This document shows positions 1 to 8,289 of a DNA stretch of 64,000 nt, in pieces. The first letter of the stretch is position 1; each line of letters begins with the position of its first letter. This stretch comes from DATNPH01 sp036703315 (GTDB lineage Bacteria > Cyanobacteriota > Cyanobacteriia > Cyanobacteriales > Coleofasciculaceae), in NCBI GenBank assembly GCA_036703315.1, contig DATNPH010000106.1:1-64000 (forward strand), read 5' to 3'. The notes under the pieces were generated by a model. The model saw only the letters and a program-made list of their open reading frames with translations. It was not told the DNA's origin and did not search any database. The position numbers were made by a program, and so were the translations under genes.

Positions 1-125
1 GCATCGTGCGCCGCCGCACTTTCCGTTGTCGGTTGAACTCGTTCTGCTTCCGTGCAACTGTATGCTTTTTGCGTCGCCATCAGAAAGTTAATGTATTCAA
101 TCGCGGTGTATTTGGGTGGATTCAT
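1..125 (-). mobile_element. 5' part of a transposase gene (IS701/IS4-like), runs off the left edge
   Basis: Reading the minus strand from an ATG at 125-123 gives an uninterrupted 41-codon frame to the window edge. It begins MNPPKYTAIEYINFL and continues with SCTEAERVQ and AAAHDA. This matches the N-terminus I know from a common family of cyanobacterial DDE transposases, often classed as IS701 or IS4 type. A strong ribosome site (AAGGAAGG) sits just before the ATG, which supports a genuine start. The insertion-sequence end should lie a short distance to the right, probably near 150-230, but only one end is in view, so the terminal repeats cannot be identified. The family assignment is from memory of the sequence; the catalytic part is outside the window. 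Confidence 0.72.
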
Positions 126-1989
126 GCCTTCCTTTTACCGCATTTTTGTTCAACTGCGTAACTCCTGTTCGATTTTCCGAAAATATTTATGTATAACTCA
201 TTTTCACAAATCATTTAGGATTGCTATAGCTTATTTAGCAACACTAATGTCGTTGCTGGTACCAAGTATATCTGTCTGGGCACAAAGTACTTCTGGTACA
301 GGGAAGATTAAAATTAACCCTGAGCAAATTCCTGTAGTACCATCAGCATTACCAGTGCTACGCCTTTCTACGCAGAAAGCGCCAAAAGAATTTGTTAAAC
401 AATTACTGCCTAACGTTGCGCCTGCTGCCAGGAATTTGGAGCCGCTAGCCCAGAACCGACTCTTTAGAGACAGGGGCATACAGGCTCCTAGTGAACTTGT
501 TGGAGCTGTTGAAGGCGATCATCTTGCTGCTTACGTTGATCAGAACTCAGGCGATGCTGAAGTTTTCCCACTGCTATCACAGCAAAAGCCTCTAAGTGCA
601 AATGCTAGTGTAGACGCGACAGCGATCGCCAGCAAGGTGTTTTCCCGACCAGACATCATTGCCAAGGATGACACTCGCACAAGCCTTGACAAACCACTGA
701 CGCTGAACCAGTCCACTGCAACCCGTGGCGCTTCTGCCAATGCTGCTAAAACTAACGCTTTGTTGACATACGTTCCACTGCGCCGTTACGTCAGTCACTA
801 TGCCGTATCTGGACCAGGCTCACGCGCACTCCTAGTAGTGGGTAACGGGGGTTCATTACAAGGCTTCCTGCGCCGCTGGAAAACTGCCAAAAATTTGTCT
901 CAAGTGACCGAAACCCGCTCACGCGCCCAAGTAGCACAACTGATCCAGGCGCAACTAGAGTCGTTTGCTAAAAAATCAGACGTAGAGGTCAAAAGCGTCG
1001 AGATTGGCTATTACGATGGTAATCAGAACTACCTCCAACCCGTTTACCGATTCAAAGCTAGAATCGGACCTTCGACCCCAGCAACGTCGTCTGCTCAGAG
1101 CTTGGGGACAAAAGGCGAATTTGTCATCGGCTACGTGCCCATCGGTAAGGAGCTAGAACCGATTCCATCTGTTTCGGCACCTGCTGAGCAACTACCAACA
1201 ACGCCCAGTACCAAGCCTGCAAATAGCGTTTTGCAGCGCCTGTCATCTGCTGCTTCTTCGTCTTTGTCTACAAATTCAGCGGTTAAGCCACTGGGAGTGG
1301 CAAGTATACTAGTGGGTCGTTACGTAGTGCGTGAGGACAACCAAGGTTGGGTCGATAATGCCAACAAATTCTGGAACAGTCTCAGCTCCTCACCGAACGC
1401 AAGTTCGTTTGGTAACTCTCAATATTATTGGGCTGAACCCAGAACGTATTATGGCGAATCAAAGTCTTACATCGACAGCGTTGATATCGCCTTGACAGAA
1501 GCGCATGGAGACTGGTGGTTATTCACAAACTACAAAAATTACGGGGATGTTGTTGAGGTCGGCAAAATTGCCTATCCTGGGTATGGAAAGGCAGCAGGGG
1601 GTCGTCTTTCCTACTGGGTTATTCACTCCTGTGAGGTCGTCCCCACCCTTGAGGACACATCCAAATGGGCTGACCCGTGGTGGAACGTCTTTGGGGGGTT
1701 GCACAGCGTTTTGGGCTATCGCACTATTATGTACATTAATGATGGTGTAGGTGCAGCGTTCGGTCGTGATATCGGCAAAGCGGCACCAGTAGTTAGTGCA
1801 TGGTTTAATGCTGTATCCACTAATAGCTCCTATGCTGGTAATCCCAAAGAACCGGCTCACGATGGCATCATTAGACCAGCAGGGCGTGCTTCTGCTATTA
1901 GCGTCTGTGACCATGAGAACGATACTGTCTTCAATACCTCCTCAATAGGACGCCCTGGCTGTCTGAGAGCTAATTGGTTCCGTGATTGA
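124..1989 (+). CDS. Secreted DUF6345-like protein of unknown function
   Basis: Large exported protein. Upstream of a probable cleavage site after SVWA is a hydrophobic stretch (IAIAYLATLMSLL), so a signal peptide is likely. A polar Pro/Ser/Ala-rich middle follows, then a C-terminal domain of about 200 residues with AHGDWWLF, SYWVIHSCEVV, DPWWNVFGGLH and GYRTIMY. This pattern resembles the DUF6345 family, in which a conserved His and a Cys-containing strand suggest a papain- or caspase-like fold; no activity is known to me. The start is uncertain. The frame stays open to 52, but that part is antisense to the transposase at the left edge, and the only in-frame ATGs are 52, 94, 124 and 247. An insertion sequence may have replaced the native 5' end. 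I chose 124 because 247 leaves too short a signal peptide. Confidence 0.62.
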   Translation: MPSFYRIFVQLRNSCSIFRKYLCITHFHKSFRIAIAYLATLMSLLVPSISVWAQSTSGTGKIKINPEQIPVVPSALPVLRLSTQKAPKEFVKQLLPNVAPAARNLEPLAQNRLFRDRGIQAPSELVGAVEGDHLAAYVDQNSGDAEVFPLLSQQKPLSANASVDATAIASKVFSRPDIIAKDDTRTSLDKPLTLNQSTATRGASANAAKTNALLTYVPLRRYVSHYAVSGPGSRALLVVGNGGSLQGFLRRWKTAKNLSQVTETRSRAQVAQLIQAQLESFAKKSDVEVKSVEIGYYDGNQNYLQPVYRFKARIGPSTPATSSAQSLGTKGEFVIGYVPIGKELEPIPSVSAPAEQLPTTPSTKPANSVLQRLSSAASSSLSTNSAVKPLGVASILVGRYVVREDNQGWVDNANKFWNSLSSSPNASSFGNSQYYWAEPRTYYGESKSYIDSVDIALTEAHGDWWLFTNYKNYGDVVEVGKIAYPGYGKAAGGRLSYWVIHSCEVVPTLEDTSKWADPWWNVFGGLHSVLGYRTIMYINDGVGAAFGRDIGKAAPVVSAWFNAVSTNSSYAGNPKEPAHDGIIRPAGRASAISVCDHENDTVFNTSSIGRPGCLRANWFRD

Positions 1990-2061
1990 TCGTTGTTAAG
2001 GCACAAAGACTGAACGTCCATGCCCTGTACGGGACATAGTTTGAGGTAATCGATCACAGAT

Positions 2062-2091
2062 TAATAGGTCATTGGAAACAATGACCTATTA
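2062..2091. terminator. Hairpin with GAAA tetraloop between convergent genes
   Basis: Perfect inverted repeat: 13-bp arms (TAATAGGTCATTG and its complement) around a GAAA loop. It lies 73 bases after the stop of the DUF6345-like gene and before the 3' end of the convergent GH76 gene. There is no long T run, so it may be a bidirectional terminator or an mRNA 3'-end stabiliser. Confidence 0.5.
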
Positions 2092-2199
2092 TCTCTAGCC
2101 CAAGCTCGTTGAAGAGTATTCCTTCAGCATCGCTTCTCAAATCTCTTATTTATTGAGAAATGCATATTGTAAGTTAAATGCACAACAACTGATTCGTGA

Positions 2200-3585
2200 T
2201 TAGGGAACAGTCATCTGATCGAGCTGTAGCGAGTTTTTGCTGCCCTTAGAGCTGTTGAAGAATACAGATACAGTGTTACTGCCAGCATTCAGCCATACGC
2301 CGGATACCGTCACAGTATTCCAACGACTCCAGCTACCAGTTCCTGGGAACACTTGATTGCTAATAATGCTCTTGCCTACACGGATATAGCGAGAGGCATT
2401 GCCATCTGCCGCTGCATACCGAAAAACCAGATCCTGTTTGCCGGAACAGGCAACATTAACATTAAAGGTAACCCCCTGCTGATCGCGATTCCAATCCGCT
2501 ACATAACCCGTGCCATGGTATCCGCTCTTCAGCGCTTGGGTTGACAGTTTATGAAGCGTACTATGTTCCGCTTGATAGGTTATCCCCTTTGGATTGAGAC
2601 TAATGGCAGCGTTGATGGCGTCCATGGCAGAGCTTTGCCGTGCAGCATTAGTGCTGTCGAATGGTCCTGCCCAATTGAGCCCAAACTGATTTTTGCTATT
2701 GCGGTTGTGCGACAAAATTGAGTTTGCGTTCTGAACGATGAACTCTTTGTAAGCTGGTTTGTTTGTGGTTTGGTAGAGGTAGTACAGGTTACGGATGAAA
2801 ATGCCTTTGAACTGTGGGCCGTCAGCTTCACACTTTGACGGTTCGCACGGCTCTCGCAAAATTCCCTTGGGTGCCAGTTTACTGATAGCGGCGTCAGCGA
2901 TCAACTGGGCTTGCGTGAGCAAAGAGGGGTCATTCGTGATTTTGTACAGATCGACTAAACCGCCGAGGATGACACCCTGATTGTAAGTCCAAGTTGTCTG
3001 TCCGTTGTTCTTACAAGATTTATTGAGTCCATCATTGATCAGGTTACTACTATTAATGAGTCCGCTGTTCTTGAACCACTTCCATGATCGTTGTGTCCAG
3101 TCTAAGTAGCTTCCTGGTCCCTTATCACCTGGCGTTCGCAAGTGCAGCCGAGCCGCGACAGTCAAGAACAACTCGTTGGTGATGGCGTTTTTGTACTTGC
3201 GCTGCTTCTTCCACCACATGCCACCGCCACAGGTGGAGTCCCAGCCTTTCTTCATATGGTTGAAGATGGTCTTCGCCATGTCAAGGTAGCGGGTTTCGCC
3301 AGTCAGATCGTAAGCTTTGATCCAAGTGAGTGCCCACCAGCCGTCGTCATCATAGAACCAGCGATCGAGGAATTTGCTACGTTTGTGCTTTTCAAAGGTA
3401 TTACGGATATTGCCATGGTAGGTTTTCGTATTGGTAATTATGGAATAGTCAATTGTTGTCTCCAAAGCATTGGCTGTCTGCCACCACTTGCTCGTATTCC
3501 AAAGCCCAGTCGAGCTGTTATAGAAGATTTGTAGCGCTGTCATTCCCGCAGCTACACCAGGGTAACAACTTCCTGGTACAACCAT
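2200..3585 (-). CDS. Glycoside hydrolase family 76 (alpha-1,6-mannanase-like) with C-terminal carbohydrate-binding module
   Basis: Residues 1-330 match GH76: GLWNTSKWWQTANAL near the start, a WFYDDDGWWAL block with the adjacent aspartates (79-81) that serve as catalytic pair in the family, then NELFLTVAARLH, TWTYNQGVILGGLVDLY and GPQFKGIFIRNLYYLY. GH76 enzymes hydrolyse alpha-1,6-mannosidic bonds in fungal or bacterial mannans. Residues 335-461 look like a CBM6/CBM35-type beta-sandwich (YQAEHSTLH, then GYVADWN, ending with LDQMTVP). The start is well supported by AAGGAG seven bases upstream. Odd: no signal peptide is visible, although these enzymes normally act outside the cell. It may be exported by a non-classical route or act on internal glycan. 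Family call is confident; substrate is inferred. Confidence 0.85.
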   Translation of the reverse strand: MVVPGSCYPGVAAGMTALQIFYNSSTGLWNTSKWWQTANALETTIDYSIITNTKTYHGNIRNTFEKHKRSKFLDRWFYDDDGWWALTWIKAYDLTGETRYLDMAKTIFNHMKKGWDSTCGGGMWWKKQRKYKNAITNELFLTVAARLHLRTPGDKGPGSYLDWTQRSWKWFKNSGLINSSNLINDGLNKSCKNNGQTTWTYNQGVILGGLVDLYKITNDPSLLTQAQLIADAAISKLAPKGILREPCEPSKCEADGPQFKGIFIRNLYYLYQTTNKPAYKEFIVQNANSILSHNRNSKNQFGLNWAGPFDSTNAARQSSAMDAINAAISLNPKGITYQAEHSTLHKLSTQALKSGYHGTGYVADWNRDQQGVTFNVNVACSGKQDLVFRYAAADGNASRYIRVGKSIISNQVFPGTGSWSRWNTVTVSGVWLNAGSNTVSVFFNSSKGSKNSLQLDQMTVP

Positions 3586-3667
3586 GCCTTGTCTCCTTGT
3601 TCTATGTTTTTAATGGGGCGATCACTCACCAATAGGCTCGGGTTGGTTGCACTAACGAATGCACCTC

Positions 3668-3795
3668 ATACCATTTGGTTAAATGTTTGACACTTATCGG
3701 TGATTAGGTTTTTAGGTGTTAGGTAGTAGGTGGTAGGAAGGACGCGACAACCTACTACCTTGACTATTTGCGTCATTTTTAAGACCAATTGGTAT
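3668..3795. repeat. MITE-like element, copy 1
   Basis: A 128-bp segment bounded by imperfect inverted ends: ATACCATTTGGTTAAATG on the left and, read on the opposite strand, ATACCAATTGGTCTTAAA on the right. It also holds an internal inverted repeat (AGGTAGTAGGT at 3720 and its complement near 3751). A second element with the same ends lies at 20105-20241. It accounts for most of the gap between the GH76 gene and ftsE. There is no coding potential. Confidence 0.55.
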
Positions 3796-3892
3796 TACCA
3801 CTCAAAAATTGCTATCCCCTACTGAGAGTAGTGTTAAGTACAGGTTTAGTGGCTCGCTATGTCACAAACCAATGGTTCTTAGGCAGCGCTTC

Positions 3893-4636
3893 TTAAAACT
3901 CTCTATACAAGTGCCCTTCCCGCAGTTGTACGACTGGCTGATTGGACATCTGTACCAATTGCTCATCATGGGTTGTAACAACCACTGTCGCACCCATGGC
4001 ATTCAGTTTCTGGAGAATGTGTAACACCTGCCGGGAATTATCTGGATCGAGGTTACCTGTTGGTTCATCAGCTAGCAACACTGGCGGTGTCCCGACGATC
4101 GCTCGCGCCAGGCTCACCCGTTGTTGCTCTCCCCCTGATAGTTGCTCTGGAAAACAGTTAGCTTTGTTTTGCAAACCTACTAGCTTCAGAGTTGGTGTCA
4201 AACGTCGCTCAATTTCCTTACGGGTGAAACCCTGTGCCCACAGCACAAAGGCGATATTTTCTGAAACGGTTCGCGACGGAATCAGTTTGTAGTCTTGAAA
4301 AACAACACCGATACGACGTCGTAGCAACGATAAGCGATCGCCTCGTAGCTGCCCTACATTCAGTTGGTCAACAATCACCTCTCCCGAACTCGGACGTTCT
4401 GCACCATAAAGCAGCTTCAGCAGCGTTGTCTTACCAGCACCAGAAGGTCCAGTAATAAATAAAAAGTCTCCCTGCTTTACGTCCAGACTGACGCCAAACA
4501 ACCCTTGGCTACCATTGGGATAGGTTTTTGTCACCTCTCGGAACTGAACCATTACCGACTTTGGGGCGGCAGAGGTATTTGGAGTAACTTGCTGATAAGT
4601 GTTGCTATTACTCGGATGAGCAAAGGCTGTGGTCAT
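3893..4636 (-). CDS. ftsE: FtsE-like ABC transporter ATPase
   Basis: ATP-binding subunit of the FtsE type, which with the membrane protein FtsX controls peptidoglycan hydrolysis during division. Visible motifs: Walker A GPSGAGKTTL, Q-loop FQDYKLIP (typical of FtsE), signature LSGGEQQR, Walker B PVLLADEPTGNLD and switch histidine TTHD. FtsE is normally about 220 residues. Here 28 extra Ser/Thr/Pro-rich residues precede the conserved start, and an internal Met at residue 29 is an alternative. No ftsX is adjacent; the next minus-strand gene upstream is a glycosyltransferase, 59 bases away. FtsE-like ATPases can be confused with LolD/MacB types, so the symbol is likely rather than certain. Confidence 0.85.
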   Translation of the reverse strand: MTTAFAHPSNSNTYQQVTPNTSAAPKSVMVQFREVTKTYPNGSQGLFGVSLDVKQGDFLFITGPSGAGKTTLLKLLYGAERPSSGEVIVDQLNVGQLRGDRLSLLRRRIGVVFQDYKLIPSRTVSENIAFVLWAQGFTRKEIERRLTPTLKLVGLQNKANCFPEQLSGGEQQRVSLARAIVGTPPVLLADEPTGNLDPDNSRQVLHILQKLNAMGATVVVTTHDEQLVQMSNQPVVQLREGHLYREF

Positions 4637-4695
4637 AGAAAAGCGAACATAAATGATTGCTAAGTTATTTAGATTAGCTCAAAACTCTTGCAAGC

Positions 4696-5463
4696 TCATG
4701 GAGTCGGTACTCCTACAAAACTCAACGCTTCTTTAAGCCGCACAGCTATAGCTTTTAGCGCAAAGTGCGGCAAAGCCATCATCCGTCGCCAGCGCCAGGG
4801 TTCTTGATACAGTCGGTAAAACCATTCCAAATGATTGTTCCGCAACCAAAGCGGCGCACGGGATTTAATACCTGCCCAAATATCAAAGCTGCCACCGACA
4901 CCTATCCAAGTTGCATCAGGACACAAATGCCGATTTTGGGCAATCCAAAATTCTTGACGAGGGACACCTAACCCTACCAAAATCAGCCTGGGTTGGCATT
5001 CTTTGAGAGTTACCTTCAATTCTTGTTCAATTTCCGGTGAGATGTAACCGTGCATAGTTCCTGCGATCGCAAGCCCCGAAAGTTGTTGTTGCCAAACCTT
5101 AGCCGCTTGCTCAGTAACACTGGGGGCACCACCATAGAAAAAAACCGGGCAAGCTGATCCGATTTGCCCAGCCTGCTGTAGTAAAGACTCAGCCAGTTCA
5201 ATTCCCGGACAACGCTGCTGTCGTTGACCTTGGAGGCGCAAGTAAAGGATTACCCCAGAACCATCCGGAATCACCAGTTCTGCTTTCCGAATAATGCTCG
5301 CTAGAGCATCGTTTTGCTCTGCCTGCATCGCCATTTCTGCATTCAGCGTCACCACATGAGTCCCTAGTTTCTGGTGTAGACGAGCAGTAAGCCAGTTGAC
5401 GTAGTCGTCTAATAGGTGAACTGGTAGACCCAGCACGGGAAATTGTTCGGGTGCCTCAAACAT
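4696..5463 (-). CDS. WecG/TagA/CpsF-family glycosyltransferase
   Basis: GT26-family membrane-associated enzyme that transfers a hexosamine (classically N-acetylmannosamine) to an undecaprenyl-diphosphate-linked sugar during envelope polysaccharide synthesis. Diagnostic segments are LNAEMAMQAEQND, VIPDGSGVILYLR, FFYGGAP, LILVGLGVPRQEFWI and GVGGSFDIWAG. Length (255 aa) is normal. It lies just upstream of ftsE on the same strand and may be cotranscribed. The donor sugar cannot be told from the sequence. Confidence 0.88.
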   Translation of the reverse strand: MFEAPEQFPVLGLPVHLLDDYVNWLTARLHQKLGTHVVTLNAEMAMQAEQNDALASIIRKAELVIPDGSGVILYLRLQGQRQQRCPGIELAESLLQQAGQIGSACPVFFYGGAPSVTEQAAKVWQQQLSGLAIAGTMHGYISPEIEQELKVTLKECQPRLILVGLGVPRQEFWIAQNRHLCPDATWIGVGGSFDIWAGIKSRAPLWLRNNHLEWFYRLYQEPWRWRRMMALPHFALKAIAVRLKEALSFVGVPTP

Positions 5464-5903
5464 AAGGGAGTTTTAATATAGCCTCACATCACACTAACAA
5501 TATGAAGGCTATACCATCCGGAGGTTTAAAGCTAGCTGATTGTTGAGATTGCTATGGCGTTAGGGTACACTACTCCCCACATGAAAATGCGCTGGCATCG
5601 CCCTTGCTCATAGTGTTCAACGGACGTAGTTTGGCTCTGTCTAAACCCAATTCTTCCCTTTCTCACGATCTAGAAAATGGGGAGTAAGGAGTGGGGAAGA
5701 GAAATTTTCATTTTTTGCATTGTGCGCAATCAGGTATAGAGCCTACCTAGTGAGGTCGGAGTGAGTACGACCTTTATAGTTACTCTTCCCTTAAATCAGG
5801 ATAGATAATCCGCTATGAAATAGAGACGCGATCGCCCGCGTCTCTAATATCTCTACTGGAAAAATCTTTGAGTAAAAACATGCACAGCTAAGGACTGATA
5901 GCG
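5464..5903. other. Intergenic region without recognised gene
   Basis: Spacer downstream of the small ORF at 5904-6035 and upstream of the glycosyltransferase gene. It holds a G-rich segment near 5665-5700 that resembles one around 38580-38620 (both read GAAAATRGG...GGGGAGTA), so a dispersed repeat is likely, and the palindrome at 5821-5846. I see no other coding signal. Confidence 0.4.
5821..5846. repeat. Perfect palindromic hairpin with HIP1-like core
   Basis: Ten-base perfect arms (TAGAGACGCG and its complement) around ATCGCC, so the centre reads GCGATCGCCC, close to the HIP1 octamer. The TAGAGACG arm recurs in a 14-bp-armed hairpin at 13718-13752, which suggests one dispersed palindrome family in this genome. 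It lies just past the 3' end of the small ORF at 5904-6035 and could end its transcript. Confidence 0.6.
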
Positions 5904-6035
5904 TCAACTAGCACGTCTGACAGAGCCATCTGCGTACAACTCTAGTGGCACCAGCTGAACTTTACCATTGACGTTGACCTTAGTGTAAACAATTCTTTCT
6001 AGGGGAGAGTTTTTATGATTACAGCGAAGAGACAT
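5904..6035 (-). CDS. Small hypothetical protein, 43 aa
   Basis: A complete ATG-to-TGA frame encoding a 43-residue basic protein with a plausible beta-strand pattern: ERIVYTKVNVNGKVQLVPL followed by ELYADGSVRRAS. The composition and alternating hydrophobic pattern look coding rather than random, and no longer gene overlaps it. No ribosome site is obvious. I do not recognise the family. A stop-adjacent palindrome at 5821-5846 could act as terminator. It is too short for ordinary gene callers. Conservation in other cyanobacteria would settle it. Confidence 0.45.
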   Translation of the reverse strand: MSLRCNHKNSPLERIVYTKVNVNGKVQLVPLELYADGSVRRAS

Positions 6036-6401
6036 AGTTCAATGACCCCGTACAATTCAATAGTTTAAAAAGCTTTTAATGCAGGCAGGTACTTAACTTA
6101 TTTATCTGCCTATTTCTGTAATAACCGATACATTGTGAAACTACGGACAAGCTGAGCCGATTAATTATAAAGATTTCATCAAGGCTGTCAAATAACCTGA
6201 AAAATAACCTATCCAGGCTAGTGCAATAGCTGTACATTGTGCTTGCAAAGGATATAGCCAATTCACACAAATCTTACCTAGTCATTTTTCTAGGTACCAC
6301 TCTCCCCATTCCTCTGATGTCGTCTGTCTCCACAAAGCGGCACGATGAAGGCAGACGGGACGGGTTGTTCTGTACTAGCTCTTAAATCCTGGAGAAATGG
6401 A

Positions 6402-7334
6402 ATGTCTTCATCTTCATCCGAGATGTCTAGCGCATTGCTGGCTCTCTCCAACAATTTAGCCGATGCTGTTGAACAGGCAGGCCGCACTGTTGTGGCGGTG
6501 AATGCGCGATCGCGTATGTCCTCAAGCGGTATCCATTGGCGACAAGGTATAGTCGTTACCGCCGACGAGACAATCAAGCGCGAAGAGGAAATTACTGTAG
6601 GGCTGCCGGATGGTCGCACTGTACCAGCCACCCTAATGGGTCGTGACCCTAGCACCGATGTTGCTGTCCTCAAGTTACAAGATGTAGAGCTACCCGTGGC
6701 TGAAATTGAGGATAACTCGTTGCTCAAGGTTGGTCATCTAGTATTGGCTTTAGGGCGAGGGAGTGAGAGCGGTCTAGGTGCCAGTATGGGCGTTGTTAGT
6801 GTCCTTGGAGGCGCTTGGCGCAGTTATTATGGTGGCTTGATTGATCAGTTTATTCGTCTAGATCTAACCCTCTACCCTGGCTTTTCAGGTGGTCCACTGG
6901 TAGAAGCAACAGGTCGTATCGTTGGCATGAACACCTCAGGACCGCGCCATACGGTACTGACGATTCCAGCTTCTACAGTAAACCGTGTAGTTGACCAGCT
7001 GCTAGAAAAAGGACGGATTGCCAGGGGGTATCTAGGCTTGAGTATGCAGCCTGTACGCTTACCAGAAACTCTCAAAACTACCTTAAATTTGCCTTCTGTG
7101 GGTGGGGTGATTGTTGTCAACGTTGAGTCTAATGGGCCGGCTGACAAAGCCGGGGTGTTGATTGGCGATGTGGTGGTAGCGCTGGATGGAACGCCCGTGA
7201 ATGACACCAGTGATGTGCTGGCGATGTTGGGTTCACAGAGTGTAGGTAAAAGCCTCAATGTGCAAATTATCCGTGGTGGTCAGTTAGTTGAAGTCGCGAT
7301 CGCTCCTGATGAACGTTCAGCCAAGGAGGATTGA
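6402..7334 (+). CDS. HtrA-like trypsin-fold protein with PDZ domain, catalytic His missing
   Basis: Trypsin-like domain (residues 25-190) plus one PDZ domain (about 200-300). The start at 6402 is chosen because GGAG lies seven bases upstream; an upstream in-frame ATG at 6345 has none. The catalytic serine (FSGGPL, S162) and aspartate (STDVAVL, D86) are present. The histidine of the usual TNAHV block is replaced: the block reads VVTADETI, with Glu56 at the His position. It is therefore probably proteolytically dead. No signal peptide or membrane segment is seen, unlike secreted HtrA/Deg proteins. The gene ends four bases before an intact paralogue, whose ribosome site lies inside this gene's end. 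A scaffold, substrate-binding or regulatory role for the neighbouring protease is an inference. Confidence 0.82.
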   Translation: MSSSSSEMSSALLALSNNLADAVEQAGRTVVAVNARSRMSSSGIHWRQGIVVTADETIKREEEITVGLPDGRTVPATLMGRDPSTDVAVLKLQDVELPVAEIEDNSLLKVGHLVLALGRGSESGLGASMGVVSVLGGAWRSYYGGLIDQFIRLDLTLYPGFSGGPLVEATGRIVGMNTSGPRHTVLTIPASTVNRVVDQLLEKGRIARGYLGLSMQPVRLPETLKTTLNLPSVGGVIVVNVESNGPADKAGVLIGDVVVALDGTPVNDTSDVLAMLGSQSVGKSLNVQIIRGGQLVEVAIAPDERSAKED

Positions 7335-7338
7335 CGTG

Positions 7339-8289
7339 ATGATTACTTCCTTTGATACAACAGCCACTCCCGCACAAATTGCCTTGGAATTAGCTACTGT
7401 AGCTGAACGGTTACATCGTTCTACTGTACAGGTGCGAAGCCGCCGATATGGTGGTGGGTCGGGTGTAATCTGGAACTCTGATGGCTTAATTATCACCAAT
7501 GCTCATGTTGTACCGAGAGAACATGCCACTGTCGAGCTGTCAGATGGACGGGTGTTTGAGGCTAAGGTAACCGCACAAGACCCACAGCAGGATTTAGCCG
7601 CACTTCGAGTGGAGGCAACTGACTTACCAGCTGCAACCCTTGGAAACTCCGATGCCCTACGAGTTGGTGAATTGGTGCTAGCAGTTGGTAATCCTCTTGG
7701 TCTGGTTGGTGCCTTAACAACGGGAATTATCCACGCCGCTAGCCCGACAAATTCACCCAAGTGGGGAACGAAAATGACTGCTGCCTACTCCCCAGCCCCT
7801 ACTCCCCAAAAATGGGTCATGGCTGATGTTCAGCTAGCTCCTGGGAATTCTGGTGGTCCCTTAGCTGATGCACAGGGTCAAGTCATCGGCATTAACACAA
7901 TGATTGTTGGTGGTTTGGCTTTGGCAGTACCGAGTAATGCAGTGCAGCGTTTTCTCAGTGGCAATCGGCGACCTTATCTGGGCGTCACCTTGCGTCCTGT
8001 GTCAGTCCTATTAGAAAACAAACGCATCTTGGGTTTGTTGGTATTGGATGTGGCGTTTGGCAGCTTGGCAATGGCGGCTAATCTTCAAATCGGCGATGTG
8101 CTAATGGGTGTATTGGGTCAATGTTTCAATTCCCCAGATGATCTAGCTAGTGTACTCTGGCACGCCGAACCCGGAGATTTGCTGCCCCTGGAGTTTCTAC
8201 GAAACGGAAAGCGCTACGAGCAGACTGTGATGGTGGGCGGGAGCAAAGACGTTGCTGCCAACATCGTTTCAGAGGTAAAGTCGGCGTGA
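7339..8289 (+). CDS. HtrA/Deg-like serine protease with PDZ domain, intact triad
   Basis: Trypsin-like protease with complete triad: H56 in LIITNAHVV, D85 in QQDLAALR and S171 in LAPGNSGGPL. A degenerate PDZ-like domain follows (YLGVTLRPV onward, residues 215-310). AAGGAGG at 7323-7329 serves either GTG 7336 or ATG 7339. No export signal is visible, so a cytoplasmic location is likely, which is unusual for this family. The residue spacing of the triad matches that of the dead paralogue upstream, so the two probably arose by duplication. A proline-rich insert (AAYSPAPTPQKW, residues 148-159) sits between the Asp and Ser segments. The stop overlaps the start of the LuxR gene by four bases (GTGA), which implies translational coupling. 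Confidence 0.87.
   Translation: MITSFDTTATPAQIALELATVAERLHRSTVQVRSRRYGGGSGVIWNSDGLIITNAHVVPREHATVELSDGRVFEAKVTAQDPQQDLAALRVEATDLPAATLGNSDALRVGELVLAVGNPLGLVGALTTGIIHAASPTNSPKWGTKMTAAYSPAPTPQKWVMADVQLAPGNSGGPLADAQGQVIGINTMIVGGLALAVPSNAVQRFLSGNRRPYLGVTLRPVSVLLENKRILGLLVLDVAFGSLAMAANLQIGDVLMGVLGQCFNSPDDLASVLWHAEPGDLLPLEFLRNGKRYEQTVMVGGSKDVAANIVSEVKSA

Noticed and set aside
1519..1914. 131-aa minus-strand frame inside the DUF6345-like gene
   Set aside because: Shadow of the real gene; no family features.
6076..6270. 64-aa minus-strand frame upstream of the HtrA operon
   Set aside because: Composition unlike a protein and no ribosome site; probably promoter DNA.
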